A DNA stretch of 64,000 nt from Deferribacter abyssi (GTDB lineage Bacteria > Chrysiogenota > Deferribacteres > Deferribacterales > Deferribacteraceae): NCBI RefSeq assembly GCF_049472655.1, contig NZ_JAQNCS010000004.1, positions 62,001 through 126,000 of the forward strand. Direction: 5' to 3'. Below are positions 26,108 through 35,216 of the stretch, in pieces. The notes beneath the pieces are model-generated. The model worked only from the letters and a program-made list of their open reading frames with translations. It was not told the origin of the DNA and did no database searches. The position numbers were made by a program, and so were the translations under genes. Numbering within the stretch: the first letter of the stretch is position 1; every line of letters starts with the position of its first letter.

Positions 26108-27835
26108 TTATTCACCATCTTGAAATTGCATCCGATAAAGTTTTTTATATGTAGGGGATTTTTCCAATAATTCTGTATGCGTTCCTGTGGCTTCGATTTT
26201 ACCATCTTTTAAAACAACTATTATATCCGCATTCAATATCGTTGACAGTCTGTGGGCAATTACAAAGCTTGTTCTTCCTTTCATAAGGTTTTCAAGGGCT
26301 TTCTGCACAATCTTCTCTGCTTCTGTATCCAAAGCGCTAGTGGCTTCGTCCAGTATCAAAATAGGTGGATTTTTTATCAACGCTCTTGCAATAGTTATTC
26401 GTTGACGTTGCCCCCCTGATAGTCTTACTCCTCTTTCACCTATAACTGTATCATAACCATTTGGTAGTTCTGTTATAAAATCATGAGCATAAGCTGCTTT
26501 TGCAGCATTAATGATATCTTCTTCCATTATATTTCCTGCACCATATGCTATGTTGTTTTTTATAGTATCATTAAATAAGAATGGTTCTTGGGATACAATT
26601 CCAATATTTTTCCTTAATGAATAAACTTTAAATTCTCTGATATCTGTTCCTCCTATGTATATTGCACCATCTGTTACATCATAAAACCTGGGAATCAGGT
26701 TAACAAATGTACTTTTGCCGGCACCACTTGAGCCGACAAGAGCTACAGTTGTACCAGGCTCCACCTTGAGATTGATATTTTCAAGCACATAACGTTCGTT
26801 GTTTTCATATTTAAAACAAACATTTTTAAATTCGATAATTTTATTTCTTGCATCACACTCTAATGTACCATCTTTCTCCAATATTTCATTGTGAGTATCC
26901 ATTACTTCAAAAACTCGTTCAGCCGCCCCAATTGCGGCCTGAACTGCATTGTTTGCAGAGTTTATTCTTTTGAATGGATCATACATCATAGCTATTGCAG
27001 CCATAAATGAGAAAAATGTACCTGGCGTAGATTCTCCGTTTATAACTTTTAATCCACCATAATAAACCACTAAAGCTATACCAATTGCTCCAATTATCTC
27101 CATCAAAGGAGAACTAATCTCATTATAAATCATTCTCTTAATCTCATATTTAACAAAAGTAGCATTATGTTTTTTAAACTTTTCTTTTTCTCTTTCCTCC
27201 ATAACAAAAGCTTTCACTACCTTTATACCACTAAATGTTTCCTGTAAAACAGACGATAAATCCCCCATCTTATGTTGCCCTTTTTTGCTGTACTTCTTTA
27301 TTTTTTTTCCAATTTTCACAATTGGCAATACAATAATAGGTAAAACAAAAAGGGCAAATGTACCCAGGTAAGGATCTTGATATAATACAACTGCAGCTAA
27401 CCCAAGTATTGAAAAACACTCTCTTATCCCTGTCACAAAAGATGGTATGGATGACTGCATTAAGTTTACATCATTCGTAATTCTTGACATAAGTACACCA
27501 GTAGAACTTTGAGAAAAAAACTTTAGAGGCAACATTACGATTTTGTCATATAAATCATTTCTAATAGCTTCAACAACTTTTTGACCAGTTTTTCGCATTA
27601 GATAGTTTTGTAAGAATCTGAAAGTTCCTTTTATTAAATATATGGCAATGATTATAATAGGCATGTAAATTAGCTTTTCTCTGTCCTTATTTATAAATAT
27701 ACCATCAAGTGCCGGCTTAATTATATAAGCCGTAGCTCCATTACTTGCAGCTACAATTAGTGAAAATAAAAAAGATAAAATAATGTAAATTGTGTACTTT
27801 TCAAAATAACGCCAGATTCTTTTTAAAAGTTTCAA
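26108..27835 (-). CDS. msbA: Lipid A flippase, MsbA-type ABC exporter
   Basis: A half-size ABC exporter of 575 residues: six-helix membrane domain (about 1-310) and ATPase domain with Walker A GSSGAGKSTFVNLI, Q-loop VSQEPFLFND, signature LSGGQRQRITIARAL, Walker B ILILDEATSALD and H-loop IAHRLST. The best match by shape and context is MsbA, which flips lipid A-core across the inner membrane; it leads a run of LPS genes ending in lpxK. The start is TTG at 27835 with AAGGGATAAC upstream. Divergent from hemW. Confidence 0.9.
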   Translation of the reverse strand: MKLLKRIWRYFEKYTIYIILSFLFSLIVAASNGATAYIIKPALDGIFINKDREKLIYMPIIIIAIYLIKGTFRFLQNYLMRKTGQKVVEAIRNDLYDKIVMLPLKFFSQSSTGVLMSRITNDVNLMQSSIPSFVTGIRECFSILGLAAVVLYQDPYLGTFALFVLPIIVLPIVKIGKKIKKYSKKGQHKMGDLSSVLQETFSGIKVVKAFVMEEREKEKFKKHNATFVKYEIKRMIYNEISSPLMEIIGAIGIALVVYYGGLKVINGESTPGTFFSFMAAIAMMYDPFKRINSANNAVQAAIGAAERVFEVMDTHNEILEKDGTLECDARNKIIEFKNVCFKYENNERYVLENINLKVEPGTTVALVGSSGAGKSTFVNLIPRFYDVTDGAIYIGGTDIREFKVYSLRKNIGIVSQEPFLFNDTIKNNIAYGAGNIMEEDIINAAKAAYAHDFITELPNGYDTVIGERGVRLSGGQRQRITIARALIKNPPILILDEATSALDTEAEKIVQKALENLMKGRTSFVIAHRLSTILNADIIVVLKDGKIEATGTHTELLEKSPTYKKLYRMQFQDGE

Positions 27836-27888
27836 TGAGTTATCCCTTTTATATTTGCTTTTTACATTTTAAAAGTTAAAATAAGCTT

Positions 27889-28962
27889 ATGCGAGGCCTA
27901 TATATACATATACCATTTTGTAAAAGCAAGTGCAAATATTGCAGTTTTTATTCCATTACTCATTTTGATAAAGATATTATTTCAAAATATATAAAAACAC
28001 TTTTAAAAGAGTTCGAACTATATAAAAATTATGAATTCGACACCATTTATATTGGTGGAGGTACACCTTCCATTTTACCTACTAATATATTATCCGATTT
28101 TCTACATAACCTCTTATTAATGTTAAAAAAAATGCCCACTGAATTTACATTAGAAGCAAATCCTGAAAGTCTCAGTTTAGAAAAATTAAAAATATTAAAA
28201 GAAGGTGGAATCAATAGAATTAGCCTTGGTGTTCAATCTATGGATAATAACGTATTGAAATTTTTAGGAAGAATTCATACACAACATGATGTTTACAAAG
28301 CAACATATTTTATAAAAAAATTGGGATTTAACTTCAATATAGACATTATTTATGATATTCCAACTTTAGATGAACAAATCATAATAAAATCATTAAAAAA
28401 GATATGTAATCTAGCTCCTAATCATATTTCATCTTATAGTTACTCCTTTGATACATTATTTCTATCAGAATCACCCCCAGTTGAAAAAACATCAATGTAT
28501 AAAATAAGAAATCTACTGCAGGAAAAAGGCTACATACAATATGAAATTTCAAATTTTGCAAAACCTGGTTTCCAGTGCAAACACAATATAATCTACTGGA
28601 AAATGCACGATTATATAGGAATTGGAGTTGCAGCACATTCTATGGTTAATAAAATAAACAAACGAATCAGGTGGTCTCACAACACAAATATCTCCATGTA
28701 TATTCAAAACCCTTGCCAATATGAAAACTATGAACTTATTCATAACAAAAACAAATTGATAGAAAATTTAATATTTGGATTACGAATGATAGATGGAGTA
28801 GATATTGCAATCCCTAAAGAATTAAATATAATGAGTGCTATAGATGATCTTATATATAATGGATTATTAAATATAAAAGGTGATAATGTATGCTTAACAG
28901 AAAAAGGGTTACTTTTTTTGGATTATGTACAGGAATATTTATATACATCATTCTCTGTTTAA
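27889..28962 (+). CDS. hemW: Radical SAM heme chaperone HemW
   Basis: A 357-residue radical SAM protein of the HemW/HemN-like group. The cluster motif is HIPFCKSKCKYCSFYS: CxxxCxxC plus the fourth Cys two residues later is replaced by Ser, i.e. CxxxCxxCxF, as in HemW. Then IYIGGGTPSILP (GGTP) and LGVQSMDNNVLKFLGRIH, FNIDIIYDIP are present, and a HemN C-terminal-like region ends the protein. HemW delivers haem to respiratory proteins. Its 3' end overlaps the cytochrome gene by 73 bp. Confidence 0.88.
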   Translation: MRGLYIHIPFCKSKCKYCSFYSITHFDKDIISKYIKTLLKEFELYKNYEFDTIYIGGGTPSILPTNILSDFLHNLLLMLKKMPTEFTLEANPESLSLEKLKILKEGGINRISLGVQSMDNNVLKFLGRIHTQHDVYKATYFIKKLGFNFNIDIIYDIPTLDEQIIIKSLKKICNLAPNHISSYSYSFDTLFLSESPPVEKTSMYKIRNLLQEKGYIQYEISNFAKPGFQCKHNIIYWKMHDYIGIGVAAHSMVNKINKRIRWSHNTNISMYIQNPCQYENYELIHNKNKLIENLIFGLRMIDGVDIAIPKELNIMSAIDDLIYNGLLNIKGDNVCLTEKGLLFLDYVQEYLYTSFSV

Positions 28963-29213
28963 ATACTTCAAAAGCCAATGCAGGTTGTGCTGGCGATTGT
29001 ATGACTTGCCATCCAAAGTTAATAGGGGATAAAGTTCACATATCAATGACTATGTGCGTCAACTGCCATAAAACATCATCAAACAATCTATCTATTTTTT
29101 CTACAACAAACAATGGTTGTGGTGATAGATGTTTTGACTGTCATGACAAGTGGCCAAAAGATGGCTATCATGCAGATCTTGATAAATGCATAAAATGTCA
29201 CACAAAACAATAA
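28890..29213 (+). CDS. Small tetrahaem c-type cytochrome
   Basis: A 107-residue exported protein with a signal peptide or anchor (VTFFGLCTGIFIYIILCLNT) and four haem c-binding CxxCH motifs: CMTCH, CVNCH, CFDCH and CIKCH. Extra histidines between motifs allow bis-His ligation. It looks like a small c7/c3-like electron carrier of the periplasm. AAAGGTGA stands just before its ATG, which is inside the end of hemW (73-bp overlap, different frame). The overlap suggests co-transcription with a haem-chaperone gene. Confidence 0.85.
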   Translation: MLNRKRVTFFGLCTGIFIYIILCLNTSKANAGCAGDCMTCHPKLIGDKVHISMTMCVNCHKTSSNNLSIFSTTNNGCGDRCFDCHDKWPKDGYHADLDKCIKCHTKQ

Positions 29214-29367
29214 TTGGGTGTTAAAGGTACAAAGTTCTAGGTTCAATATTCGAGGTTAGGGTTGAAGCTAAGGAGATAAACTTCAAGTGTCACTCTTACA
29301 ACCCTTATCACCCCTACTACTCAATACTCATTATTTGCAAAAACTAAAATAACGCCAAAAAAAACAA
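29214..29367. other. Intergenic sequence without gene
   Basis: About 154 bp between the cytochrome gene and the convergent Nudix gene. Its left part is GGTT/AGGTT-rich on the plus strand and its right part is pyrimidine-rich (ACTCTTACAACCC...), unlike ordinary coding DNA here. No clear hairpin with T-run, ORF or RNA gene was found. Confidence 0.4.
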
Positions 29368-29910
29368 TTACTGATCTTTACTTAAAAGATACTTTGTATA
29401 AGCAGCCACCACAATAGAATGTGTAATTTTATTATTTATCAAATTTTCTTTAAACTCTGTTTCATCCATCAGTATAATCTCAATGTCCTCAAACTTATCA
29501 AAACTTGTTTTCCCTATATTTCTACAATTATAAGCCACATAAATATGGCATTTATTACTAAGAATTGCAGGGTTTGGATGAACAAACCCAAGATATCTTA
29601 CATCATCAGATTTGTAGCCTGTTTCCTCTTCAAGCTCTCTAACTGCAGCTAAACTATGAGGCTCATCGAAATCTATTGCACCACCTGGAAATTCCAAGGT
29701 TGTGGCTTCCACTGCGAACCTGAATTGCCTTACTAAAACAAACTTATCAGTATCTGTAACAGGAATTACCACAACCCAGTTTTTCGTATTAATTGAACAA
29801 AACGGTTGTATCTCACCATTTTTTAAAAATTTATAGTATTTATGATCGATATTAAGAACATGGTCTTTAAATTTTCTTTCAACTTTAATTAACTTCCAAT
29901 ATCTTTCCAT
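29368..29910 (-). CDS. Nudix hydrolase (ADP-ribose pyrophosphatase-like)
   Basis: A 180-residue Nudix hydrolase. The Nudix box begins GGAIDFDEPHSLAAVREL and continues EEETGY (G-x5-E-x7-REUxEExGU), with the substrate region VIPVTDTDKFVLVRQFRFAVE before it and the Pro-rich VHPNPAILSNKCH after it, as in ADP-ribose pyrophosphatases. Its start touches the stop of the upstream unknown gene. Confidence 0.87.
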   Translation of the reverse strand: MERYWKLIKVERKFKDHVLNIDHKYYKFLKNGEIQPFCSINTKNWVVVIPVTDTDKFVLVRQFRFAVEATTLEFPGGAIDFDEPHSLAAVRELEEETGYKSDDVRYLGFVHPNPAILSNKCHIYVAYNCRNIGKTSFDKFEDIEIILMDETEFKENLINNKITHSIVVAAYTKYLLSKDQ

Positions 29911-30254
29911 TAAAGAATCAAACCACCTCCGCTCTGACTATTATCAGAAGAAGGCGGTGTCAATCCATCCAAATTTGATGTAATTTTTATATTACTTTTT
30001 GCTTCAAGATATTTATTTTTTAGTTCTTCTGGTATTTTAGTATATTCATACAAAATTTTATCACATGATATTTCACCACCTATCTCATCTTCAAATGGAA
30101 AACCAAATGGTAAAATCGCAATTTGCATACCAGACCCACCCACAGGGATTGTTTGGACAACAGCAATATCTTTCAAAGTATTTGTTTCTTCATCATAATT
30201 GCCAATGACTGTGTCACCACTAACAAGTTTAACCATTTTTATTTCGTACCCCAT
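29910..30254 (-). CDS. Conserved-looking protein of unknown function (Lsm-like N-terminus)
   Basis: About 114 residues. The N-terminal stretch IKMVKLVSGDTVIGNYDEE recalls the strand-turn-strand of Sm/Lsm-like folds; the middle is hydrophobic and Gly-Pro-rich (AILPFGFPFEDEIGG), and the tail is Ser/Gly/Gln-rich low complexity. I do not recognise the family and assign no function. ATG at 30254 is preferred as GGAGGAAAC precedes it. Co-transcribed with the Nudix gene (1-bp overlap). Confidence 0.55.
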   Translation of the reverse strand: MGYEIKMVKLVSGDTVIGNYDEETNTLKDIAVVQTIPVGGSGMQIAILPFGFPFEDEIGGEISCDKILYEYTKIPEELKNKYLEAKSNIKITSNLDGLTPPSSDNSQSGGGLIL

Positions 30255-30338
30255 TGTTTCCTCCATATTTTTTGTGGGTTAAGAATATACATTTTGATTA
30301 AAAAATCAACCGTCATTCAATATTAAAATGAAAAATTA

Positions 30339-30367
30339 TTGACTTTATTTCAATAGATGACTATTAA
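30339..30367 (+). promoter_or_regulatory. Promoter of the ferredoxin gene
   Basis: TTGACT (30339-30344), 17-bp spacer, TATTAA (30362-30367), ending 27 bp before the ferredoxin ATG. Confidence 0.65.
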
Positions 30368-30394
30368 AATAATAACAATTAAGGGAGGTGCATT

Positions 30395-30565
30395 ATGGCA
30401 CATGTAATTACTGACGAATGCACAAACTGTGGTGCTTGCGAAGACGAATGCCCAGTAGGTGCTATTAGCGAAGGTGACGGTAAAAGGGTAATCGACCCAG
30501 ATACTTGCACAGATTGTGGTGCTTGTGTAGAAGTTTGTCCAGTTGATGCAATTGAAGGTCCTTAA
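30395..30565 (+). CDS. 2[4Fe-4S] ferredoxin
   Basis: A 56-residue clostridial-type ferredoxin, too short for usual ORF cut-offs. Two clusters are spelled by CTNCGACEDECPVGAI and CTDCGACVEVCPVDAI, each with CxxCxxCxxxCP. It carries electrons at low potential in the cytoplasm of anaerobes. AAGGGAGGTG lies before the ATG, a promoter stands upstream and a terminator follows, so it is a single-gene unit. Acidic composition is normal for the family. Confidence 0.96.
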   Translation: MAHVITDECTNCGACEDECPVGAISEGDGKRVIDPDTCTDCGACVEVCPVDAIEGP

Positions 30566-30578
30566 AAAACAAGTAAAG

Positions 30579-30606
30579 AGGGGTCAGTAAGACCCCTTAT
30601 TTTTTA
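30579..30606 (+). terminator. Rho-independent terminator of the ferredoxin gene
   Basis: AGGGGTC (30579-30585) pairs with GACCCCT (30591-30597) and is followed by a T-rich tail to 30606. Confidence 0.85.
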
Positions 30607-30636
30607 GCATAAAACACTACTACCAGGGTAGGCATT

Positions 30637-31308
30637 ATGGGTATAATCAAATGGTTTAAAGATGAAATAAATAATATTTTTGAAAAAGATCCTGCAGCAA
30701 AAAGTGTCCTTGAAGTTATTTTCTGTTATCCAGGATTTCATGCAATTATAATGCACAGGATTGCTCACTGGTTTTGGACACACAAAATGTATTTTTTGGG
30801 TAGACTTATATCGCATTTGTCTCGCTTCTTAACAGGGATAGAAATCCATCCAGGAGCAAAAATAGGCAAAAGGTTTTTTATTGATCACGGGATGGGTGTG
30901 GTAATAGGTGAAACAGCAGAAATTGGAGACAATGTTACAATATACCACCAAGTTACTCTTGGAGGAGTTAGTCTAAATAAAGGAAAAAGACATCCCACAA
31001 TTAAAGATAACGTGGTCATAGGCTCTGGAGCCAAAGTCCTTGGTCCTTTTGAAGTAGGAGAAAATTCAAAAATCGGTTCAAATTCAGTTGTTGTAAAAGA
31101 AGTGCCTCCAAATTCTACTGTCGTCGGTATACCAGGCAGAATTGTAACAAAAAAAGAAAAAAAACTACTGGATTTTGATCATAACAAATTACCTGATCCA
31201 GTTGCTAATGCTATTTCTTGCATTGTCGATAGAGTTATAGAGCTTGAAAAAGAAATTAAGGAATTACAAAAAAAGGTGGAATACTATGAAAGTAACAACA
31301 AGAAGTAG
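30637..31308 (+). CDS. cysE: Serine O-acetyltransferase CysE
   Basis: Makes O-acetylserine for cysteine synthesis, 223 residues. The N-terminal helical part is followed by left-handed beta-helix hexapeptide repeats: IEIHPGAKIGKRFFIDHGMG, VIGETAEIGDNVTIYHQVTL, HPTIKDNVVIGSGAKVLGP, and the closing VVGIPGRIV. The catalytic His is in IDHGMGVVIGE. Its last 23 bp overlap an Rrf2 regulator, and iscS-like follows, so cysteine synthesis, its use and an Fe-S type regulator are grouped. Confidence 0.94.
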   Translation: MGIIKWFKDEINNIFEKDPAAKSVLEVIFCYPGFHAIIMHRIAHWFWTHKMYFLGRLISHLSRFLTGIEIHPGAKIGKRFFIDHGMGVVIGETAEIGDNVTIYHQVTLGGVSLNKGKRHPTIKDNVVIGSGAKVLGPFEVGENSKIGSNSVVVKEVPPNSTVVGIPGRIVTKKEKKLLDFDHNKLPDPVANAISCIVDRVIELEKEIKELQKKVEYYESNNKK

Positions 31309-31714
31309 ATATGCCATAAGAGCTCTTTATGCTCTTGCAATAGCTGGAGGAGACAAAACTCCTGTTTCACTAAAAAAAATATCAGAAATGGAATCTATTT
31401 CAATAAAATATTTAGAGCGAATTTTTTCTCAACTTTTAAAAGCAGGAATTGTTGATTCAGTTAGAGGTATTTACGGTGGATATATTTTCAGTAAACCTCT
31501 TACAGAAATTACATTAAAAGACGTTGTTAATATTATGGATGGTCCAATTAAACCTGTAGACTGTATAGATGAAAACGGATGTGAACACGCCAAGAATTGT
31601 GGTATTAATTGGATTTGGTTTGAGTTAAAAAATTTAATTGATAATTTTTTAGAAAAGATTACATTTGATGATTTAGTATACAAGAATTTCACCTTAAAAA
31701 AGGAGGAATTGTAA
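31286..31714 (+). CDS. Rrf2 family regulator (IscR-like)
   Basis: A 142-residue winged-helix regulator. The start KVTTRSRYAIRALYALA and the recognition part ISIKYLERIFSQLLKAGIVDS are typical of Rrf2/IscR. Three cysteines in VDCIDENGCEHAKNC are spaced C-x5-C-x5-C, matching the [2Fe-2S] ligands of IscR, so it may sense Fe-S status and control the following cysteine desulfurase gene. ATG at 31286 is chosen because AAGGTGGA precedes it. It is directly joined to iscS (stop adjacent to ATG). Confidence 0.9.
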   Translation: MKVTTRSRYAIRALYALAIAGGDKTPVSLKKISEMESISIKYLERIFSQLLKAGIVDSVRGIYGGYIFSKPLTEITLKDVVNIMDGPIKPVDCIDENGCEHAKNCGINWIWFELKNLIDNFLEKITFDDLVYKNFTLKKEEL

Positions 31715-32878
31715 ATGTCTATCATATATTTTGATAACAGCGCAACAACCCCAATGGATCCCCGTGTCATTGAAGTTATGCAACCATATTTTAAAGAAAA
31801 GTTTGCAAACCCATCTAGTATTCATACTCTTGGCAGAGAAATTAGAGAAGACATTGAAAAAGCAAGAGAAACTGTTGCTAAAAGTATAAAAGCTGAACCA
31901 CAAGAAATAATATTTACAGCAAGTGGTTCAGAATCAGACAATATGGCAATAAAAGGAGTAGCATATGGGCTTTGTGAAAAAGGGAAGCATATCATTACTT
32001 CCAATATTGAGCATAAAGCAGTCTTAGAAACATGCAAATATTTAGAGCAAGAAGGATTTGAAGTCACCTATCTTCCAGTAGAAAAGAATGGAATTATCAA
32101 TATAGATGAGCTCAAAAAGGCAATTCGGAATGATACTATTTTAATTTCTATTATGTTAGCAAACAATGAAATCGGAACTATTCAACCTTTAGAAGAAATC
32201 ACAAAAATTGCCAGAGAAAAAGAAATTATTGTTCATACCGATGCTGTGCAAGCAATGGGTAAAATGCCTGTTGATGTATCTAAGTTAGGCGTTCACCTAT
32301 TAACTTTCTCTGGTCACAAAATATACGCACCAAAAGGTATTGGGGTATTATATGCTGAAGAAAGAATAAAAGAATTTTTAATACCAATTATCCATGGTGG
32401 ACATCATGAATTCGGATTAAGAGCTGGCACAGAAAATGTGCCATACATTATTGGAATAGCAAAAGCATGTGAAATAATAGAAAAAGAATTAGAAAAAGAT
32501 ATAAAACACATCAAAACATTACGCGATACATTTGAAAGAAGAATCTTAAGTGAAATTCCTGATACAATCTTGAATGGAGACAGAGAAAAAAGAGTATGTA
32601 GCATATCAAATATAAGTTTTAAATATATTGAAGGGGAAGCTTTAATAGTTTATGCAAACGAGGTATGTTGCTCTACAGGAAGTGCATGTACATCAGATAG
32701 TGTCGATGCATCTCATGTACTTTATGCCATAAATGTTGATCCAGTTGATGCTCATGGAGCGTTGAGGTTCAGCTTTGGAAGATTTAATACTCTAGAAGAA
32801 GTTGACAAAGCAGTAGAAATCATAAAAGATAGTGTAAATAAATTAAGAAAGATGTCTCCCCTTTACAATAAAAAATAA
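31715..32878 (+). CDS. Cysteine desulfurase (NifS/IscS type)
   Basis: PLP enzyme of 387 residues that mobilises sulfur from cysteine for Fe-S clusters and thio-modification. IYFDNSATTPMDPRVIEVM at the N-terminus, HTDAVQAMGKMPVDV, and FSGHKIYAPKGIG with the PLP Lys are clear; the catalytic Cys lies in the loop CCSTGSACTSD, of IscS/NifS class I form. It follows the IscR-like regulator with no gap. No iscU follows; a scaffold gene must be elsewhere. Confidence 0.94.
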   Translation: MSIIYFDNSATTPMDPRVIEVMQPYFKEKFANPSSIHTLGREIREDIEKARETVAKSIKAEPQEIIFTASGSESDNMAIKGVAYGLCEKGKHIITSNIEHKAVLETCKYLEQEGFEVTYLPVEKNGIINIDELKKAIRNDTILISIMLANNEIGTIQPLEEITKIAREKEIIVHTDAVQAMGKMPVDVSKLGVHLLTFSGHKIYAPKGIGVLYAEERIKEFLIPIIHGGHHEFGLRAGTENVPYIIGIAKACEIIEKELEKDIKHIKTLRDTFERRILSEIPDTILNGDREKRVCSISNISFKYIEGEALIVYANEVCCSTGSACTSDSVDASHVLYAINVDPVDAHGALRFSFGRFNTLEEVDKAVEIIKDSVNKLRKMSPLYNKK

Positions 32879-32912
32879 TTTTGTTATATATCCCAATATT
32901 TAGGAGGAATTT

Positions 32913-34097
32913 TTGAGTTTATTCAATAAAGTTTACAATTTCAAGGATGCTGAGCAAGTTAGACAGTTAGGGTTATACCCTTATTTTAGGGTAATAGAGT
33001 CAGAGCAAAATACAGAAGTAATTATCAATGGTAAAAAAGTTCTAATGCTAGGTTCCAATTCCTATCTTGGGCTTACAAATCATCCTAAAGTTAAAGAAGC
33101 TGCTATAAATGCAATAAAAAAATATGGTACAGGATGTGCTGGTTCAAGATTTTTAAATGGGACATTAGATATACATATAGAACTAGAAGAAGAATTAGCC
33201 AATTTTGTTGGAAAAGAAGCAGCAATACTTTATTCTACAGGTTTTCAAGCAAATCAAGGGGCAATAGCTCCTCTTGTAGGAAGAAATGAATACGTAATTA
33301 TTGATAAACTAGTTCATGCTTCTATAATTGAAGGGTGCCGTTTAACGCTTGGGAAAATGCTAAGGTTTAATCACAATGACATAATGTCCCTTGAAAACAA
33401 ATTATCATCTGTTGAATTTGAACGAGGTAAACTCATAGTTGTAGATGGTGTATATAGTATGGAAGGTGACCTTGCTGATCTGCCAAATATTATAAAAATT
33501 GCAAAAAAATATAATGCTGAAGTAATGGTTGATGACGCACATGGCATTGGAGTTTTTGGTACAAACGGAAGAGGCACATGTGATCATTTTGGATTGACAG
33601 ATGAAGTAGCACTCATTATGGGCACCTTTTCTAAATCATTCGCATCGTTAGGAGGATTCATTGCTTCAACAAAAGAAATAATTGATTATTTAAAGCACAG
33701 CTCGAGAGCTCTAATTTTTTCAGCTTCTATGACCCCAGCAAATGCAGCAGCTGTAAAAGCTTCTCTTGAAATATTGAAAAGCGAACCTGAAAGAATCGAA
33801 AGACTTTGGGCAAATACACATAGATTACGCAAAGGGTTACAAGAGTTGGGACTTGATACGGGAAAAAGTGTTAGCCCAATAATACCAGTACAAATAGGCA
33901 CAGACCTAGATGTTTTTAAGGTTTGTATGATGCTTCTAAACGAAGGAGTGTTCGTAAATCCTGTAGTCACCCCTGCTGTTGAACCTGGTAAAGCAATTAT
34001 AAGATTAAGTGTTATGGCTACACATACCTTTGAACAAATTGATTTTGCCCTTGAAAAGATTGAAAAAGTTACAAAACAACTTGGAGTACTGGTTTAA
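32913..34097 (+). CDS. Alpha-oxoamine synthase, likely serine palmitoyltransferase
   Basis: A 394-residue PLP-dependent enzyme condensing an amino acid with an acyl thioester. Key parts: NSYLGLTNHPKVKEAAINAI, GTGCAGSRFLNGTLDIHIEL, VDDAHGIGVFGTNGRG, and the PLP lysine in MGTFSKSFASLGGFIA. The GTFSKS-x-AS-x-GGF form and GSRFLNGTLD-H are like serine palmitoyltransferases (Bacteroides/Sphingomonas type), whereas BioF has TFGKALG and Kbl TLGKALG. Start codon is TTG at 32913 with AGGAGG upstream. The next gene is a GNAT protein, which fits a sphingolipid pathway; glycine C-acetyltransferase or BioF remain alternatives. Confidence 0.75.
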   Translation: MSLFNKVYNFKDAEQVRQLGLYPYFRVIESEQNTEVIINGKKVLMLGSNSYLGLTNHPKVKEAAINAIKKYGTGCAGSRFLNGTLDIHIELEEELANFVGKEAAILYSTGFQANQGAIAPLVGRNEYVIIDKLVHASIIEGCRLTLGKMLRFNHNDIMSLENKLSSVEFERGKLIVVDGVYSMEGDLADLPNIIKIAKKYNAEVMVDDAHGIGVFGTNGRGTCDHFGLTDEVALIMGTFSKSFASLGGFIASTKEIIDYLKHSSRALIFSASMTPANAAAVKASLEILKSEPERIERLWANTHRLRKGLQELGLDTGKSVSPIIPVQIGTDLDVFKVCMMLLNEGVFVNPVVTPAVEPGKAIIRLSVMATHTFEQIDFALEKIEKVTKQLGVLV

Positions 34098-34100
34098 AAA

Positions 34101-35216
34101 TTGCCAGATATAATTATTAAAGAAGTTAAAAACAAAAGTGATTTATTAAAATTTATTAAGTTTCCAATAGAGCTTTACAAAAGCTGTCCTTATTATGTGC
34201 CCCATTTGACTATCGAAAGAAAAGAATTTTTCAATCCCAGAAAAAATCCTTTCTTTAACCATGCAGAAACCGCTTTTTTTTTAGCTTACAAAAATAAAAA
34301 AATTGTTGGGCGTATTGCAGCTATAATTGACCATAATTTTATACAATTTCATGGAGAACAAACCGGATATTTCGGTTTTATCGATTTTGTCAATGACATA
34401 GAAGTAATAAGAAAGCTTTTTGAAAATACACTTAATTATTTAAAAAGTAAAAATATAAAAAAAGTTATTGGTCCCTTCAATTTCTCTACAAATCATGAAA
34501 TTGGTATTCTTTTAGACTCCTTTAATTTACCACCTGTAATAATGATGACATATAATTATGAATATTACCCTCACCTAATAGAATCATGCGGTTTTAAAAA
34601 AGAAAAAGATGTTCTTGCTTATAAAATGGAAGTGGAAGATTTCCCAGAAAGAGCAAAAAAAGCTTACAACTTATTAAAAAACAGATTGAATATAACACTC
34701 CGTTCAGTAAACATTAAAAAATTTTACGAAGAATTAGAACTGATAAAAGAAATATACAATAATGCATGGGAAAAAAATTGGGGTTTTGTACCAATGACTG
34801 ATGAAGAGTTTGATTTTATGGCTAAAAATCTAAAAAATATCATTATACCAGATTTATGTATCATTGCTGAATATAATAATAAACCAGTAGGATTCTCTCT
34901 TGCTCTTCCAGATATCAATCAAATACTTATAAAACTTAACGGTAAACTATTCCCTTTCGGTATATTTAAATTTATTACAGGCTTTAAAAAGATCGATTTC
35001 GCAAGGGTGATAACTCTTGGAATCGTAAAAGAATTTAGAAACCGAGGACTTGATTACCTACTTTATTACAAAACATTCGAGAACGGTTTTAAACACGGTT
35101 TTTATAAAGGTGAGTTATCATGGATATTAGAAGATAACAAACCTATGAATCTGGCTCTACAAAAAATGGGAGCATCAGTTTATAAAACCTATAGGATTTA
35201 CAGCAAATATATTTAA
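34101..35216 (+). CDS. GNAT-fold acyltransferase, possible bacterial ceramide synthase
   Basis: A 371-residue protein with a C-terminal GNAT-like fold (NKPVGFSLALPDINQIL, RVITLGIVKEFRNRGLDYLLY) and an N-terminal half with PFNFSTNHEIGILLDSFNLP then VIMMTYNYEYYPHLIESCGF. It is far longer than simple acetyltransferases. Bacterial ceramide synthases of the Caulobacter type are GNAT-family proteins of about this size found near serine palmitoyltransferase. It starts with TTG 3 bp after the upstream gene, so translation is likely coupled. Function is an inference from pairing. Confidence 0.65.
   Translation: MPDIIIKEVKNKSDLLKFIKFPIELYKSCPYYVPHLTIERKEFFNPRKNPFFNHAETAFFLAYKNKKIVGRIAAIIDHNFIQFHGEQTGYFGFIDFVNDIEVIRKLFENTLNYLKSKNIKKVIGPFNFSTNHEIGILLDSFNLPPVIMMTYNYEYYPHLIESCGFKKEKDVLAYKMEVEDFPERAKKAYNLLKNRLNITLRSVNIKKFYEELELIKEIYNNAWEKNWGFVPMTDEEFDFMAKNLKNIIIPDLCIIAEYNNKPVGFSLALPDINQILIKLNGKLFPFGIFKFITGFKKIDFARVITLGIVKEFRNRGLDYLLYYKTFENGFKHGFYKGELSWILEDNKPMNLALQKMGASVYKTYRIYSKYI

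Noticed and set aside
15700..27835. The glycosyltransferase block as a recently acquired island
   Set aside because: It is more AT-rich than its surroundings and variable in kind, but it is bounded by msbA and lpxK with no integrase, tRNA or repeat at its edges; transfer is possible but not shown.
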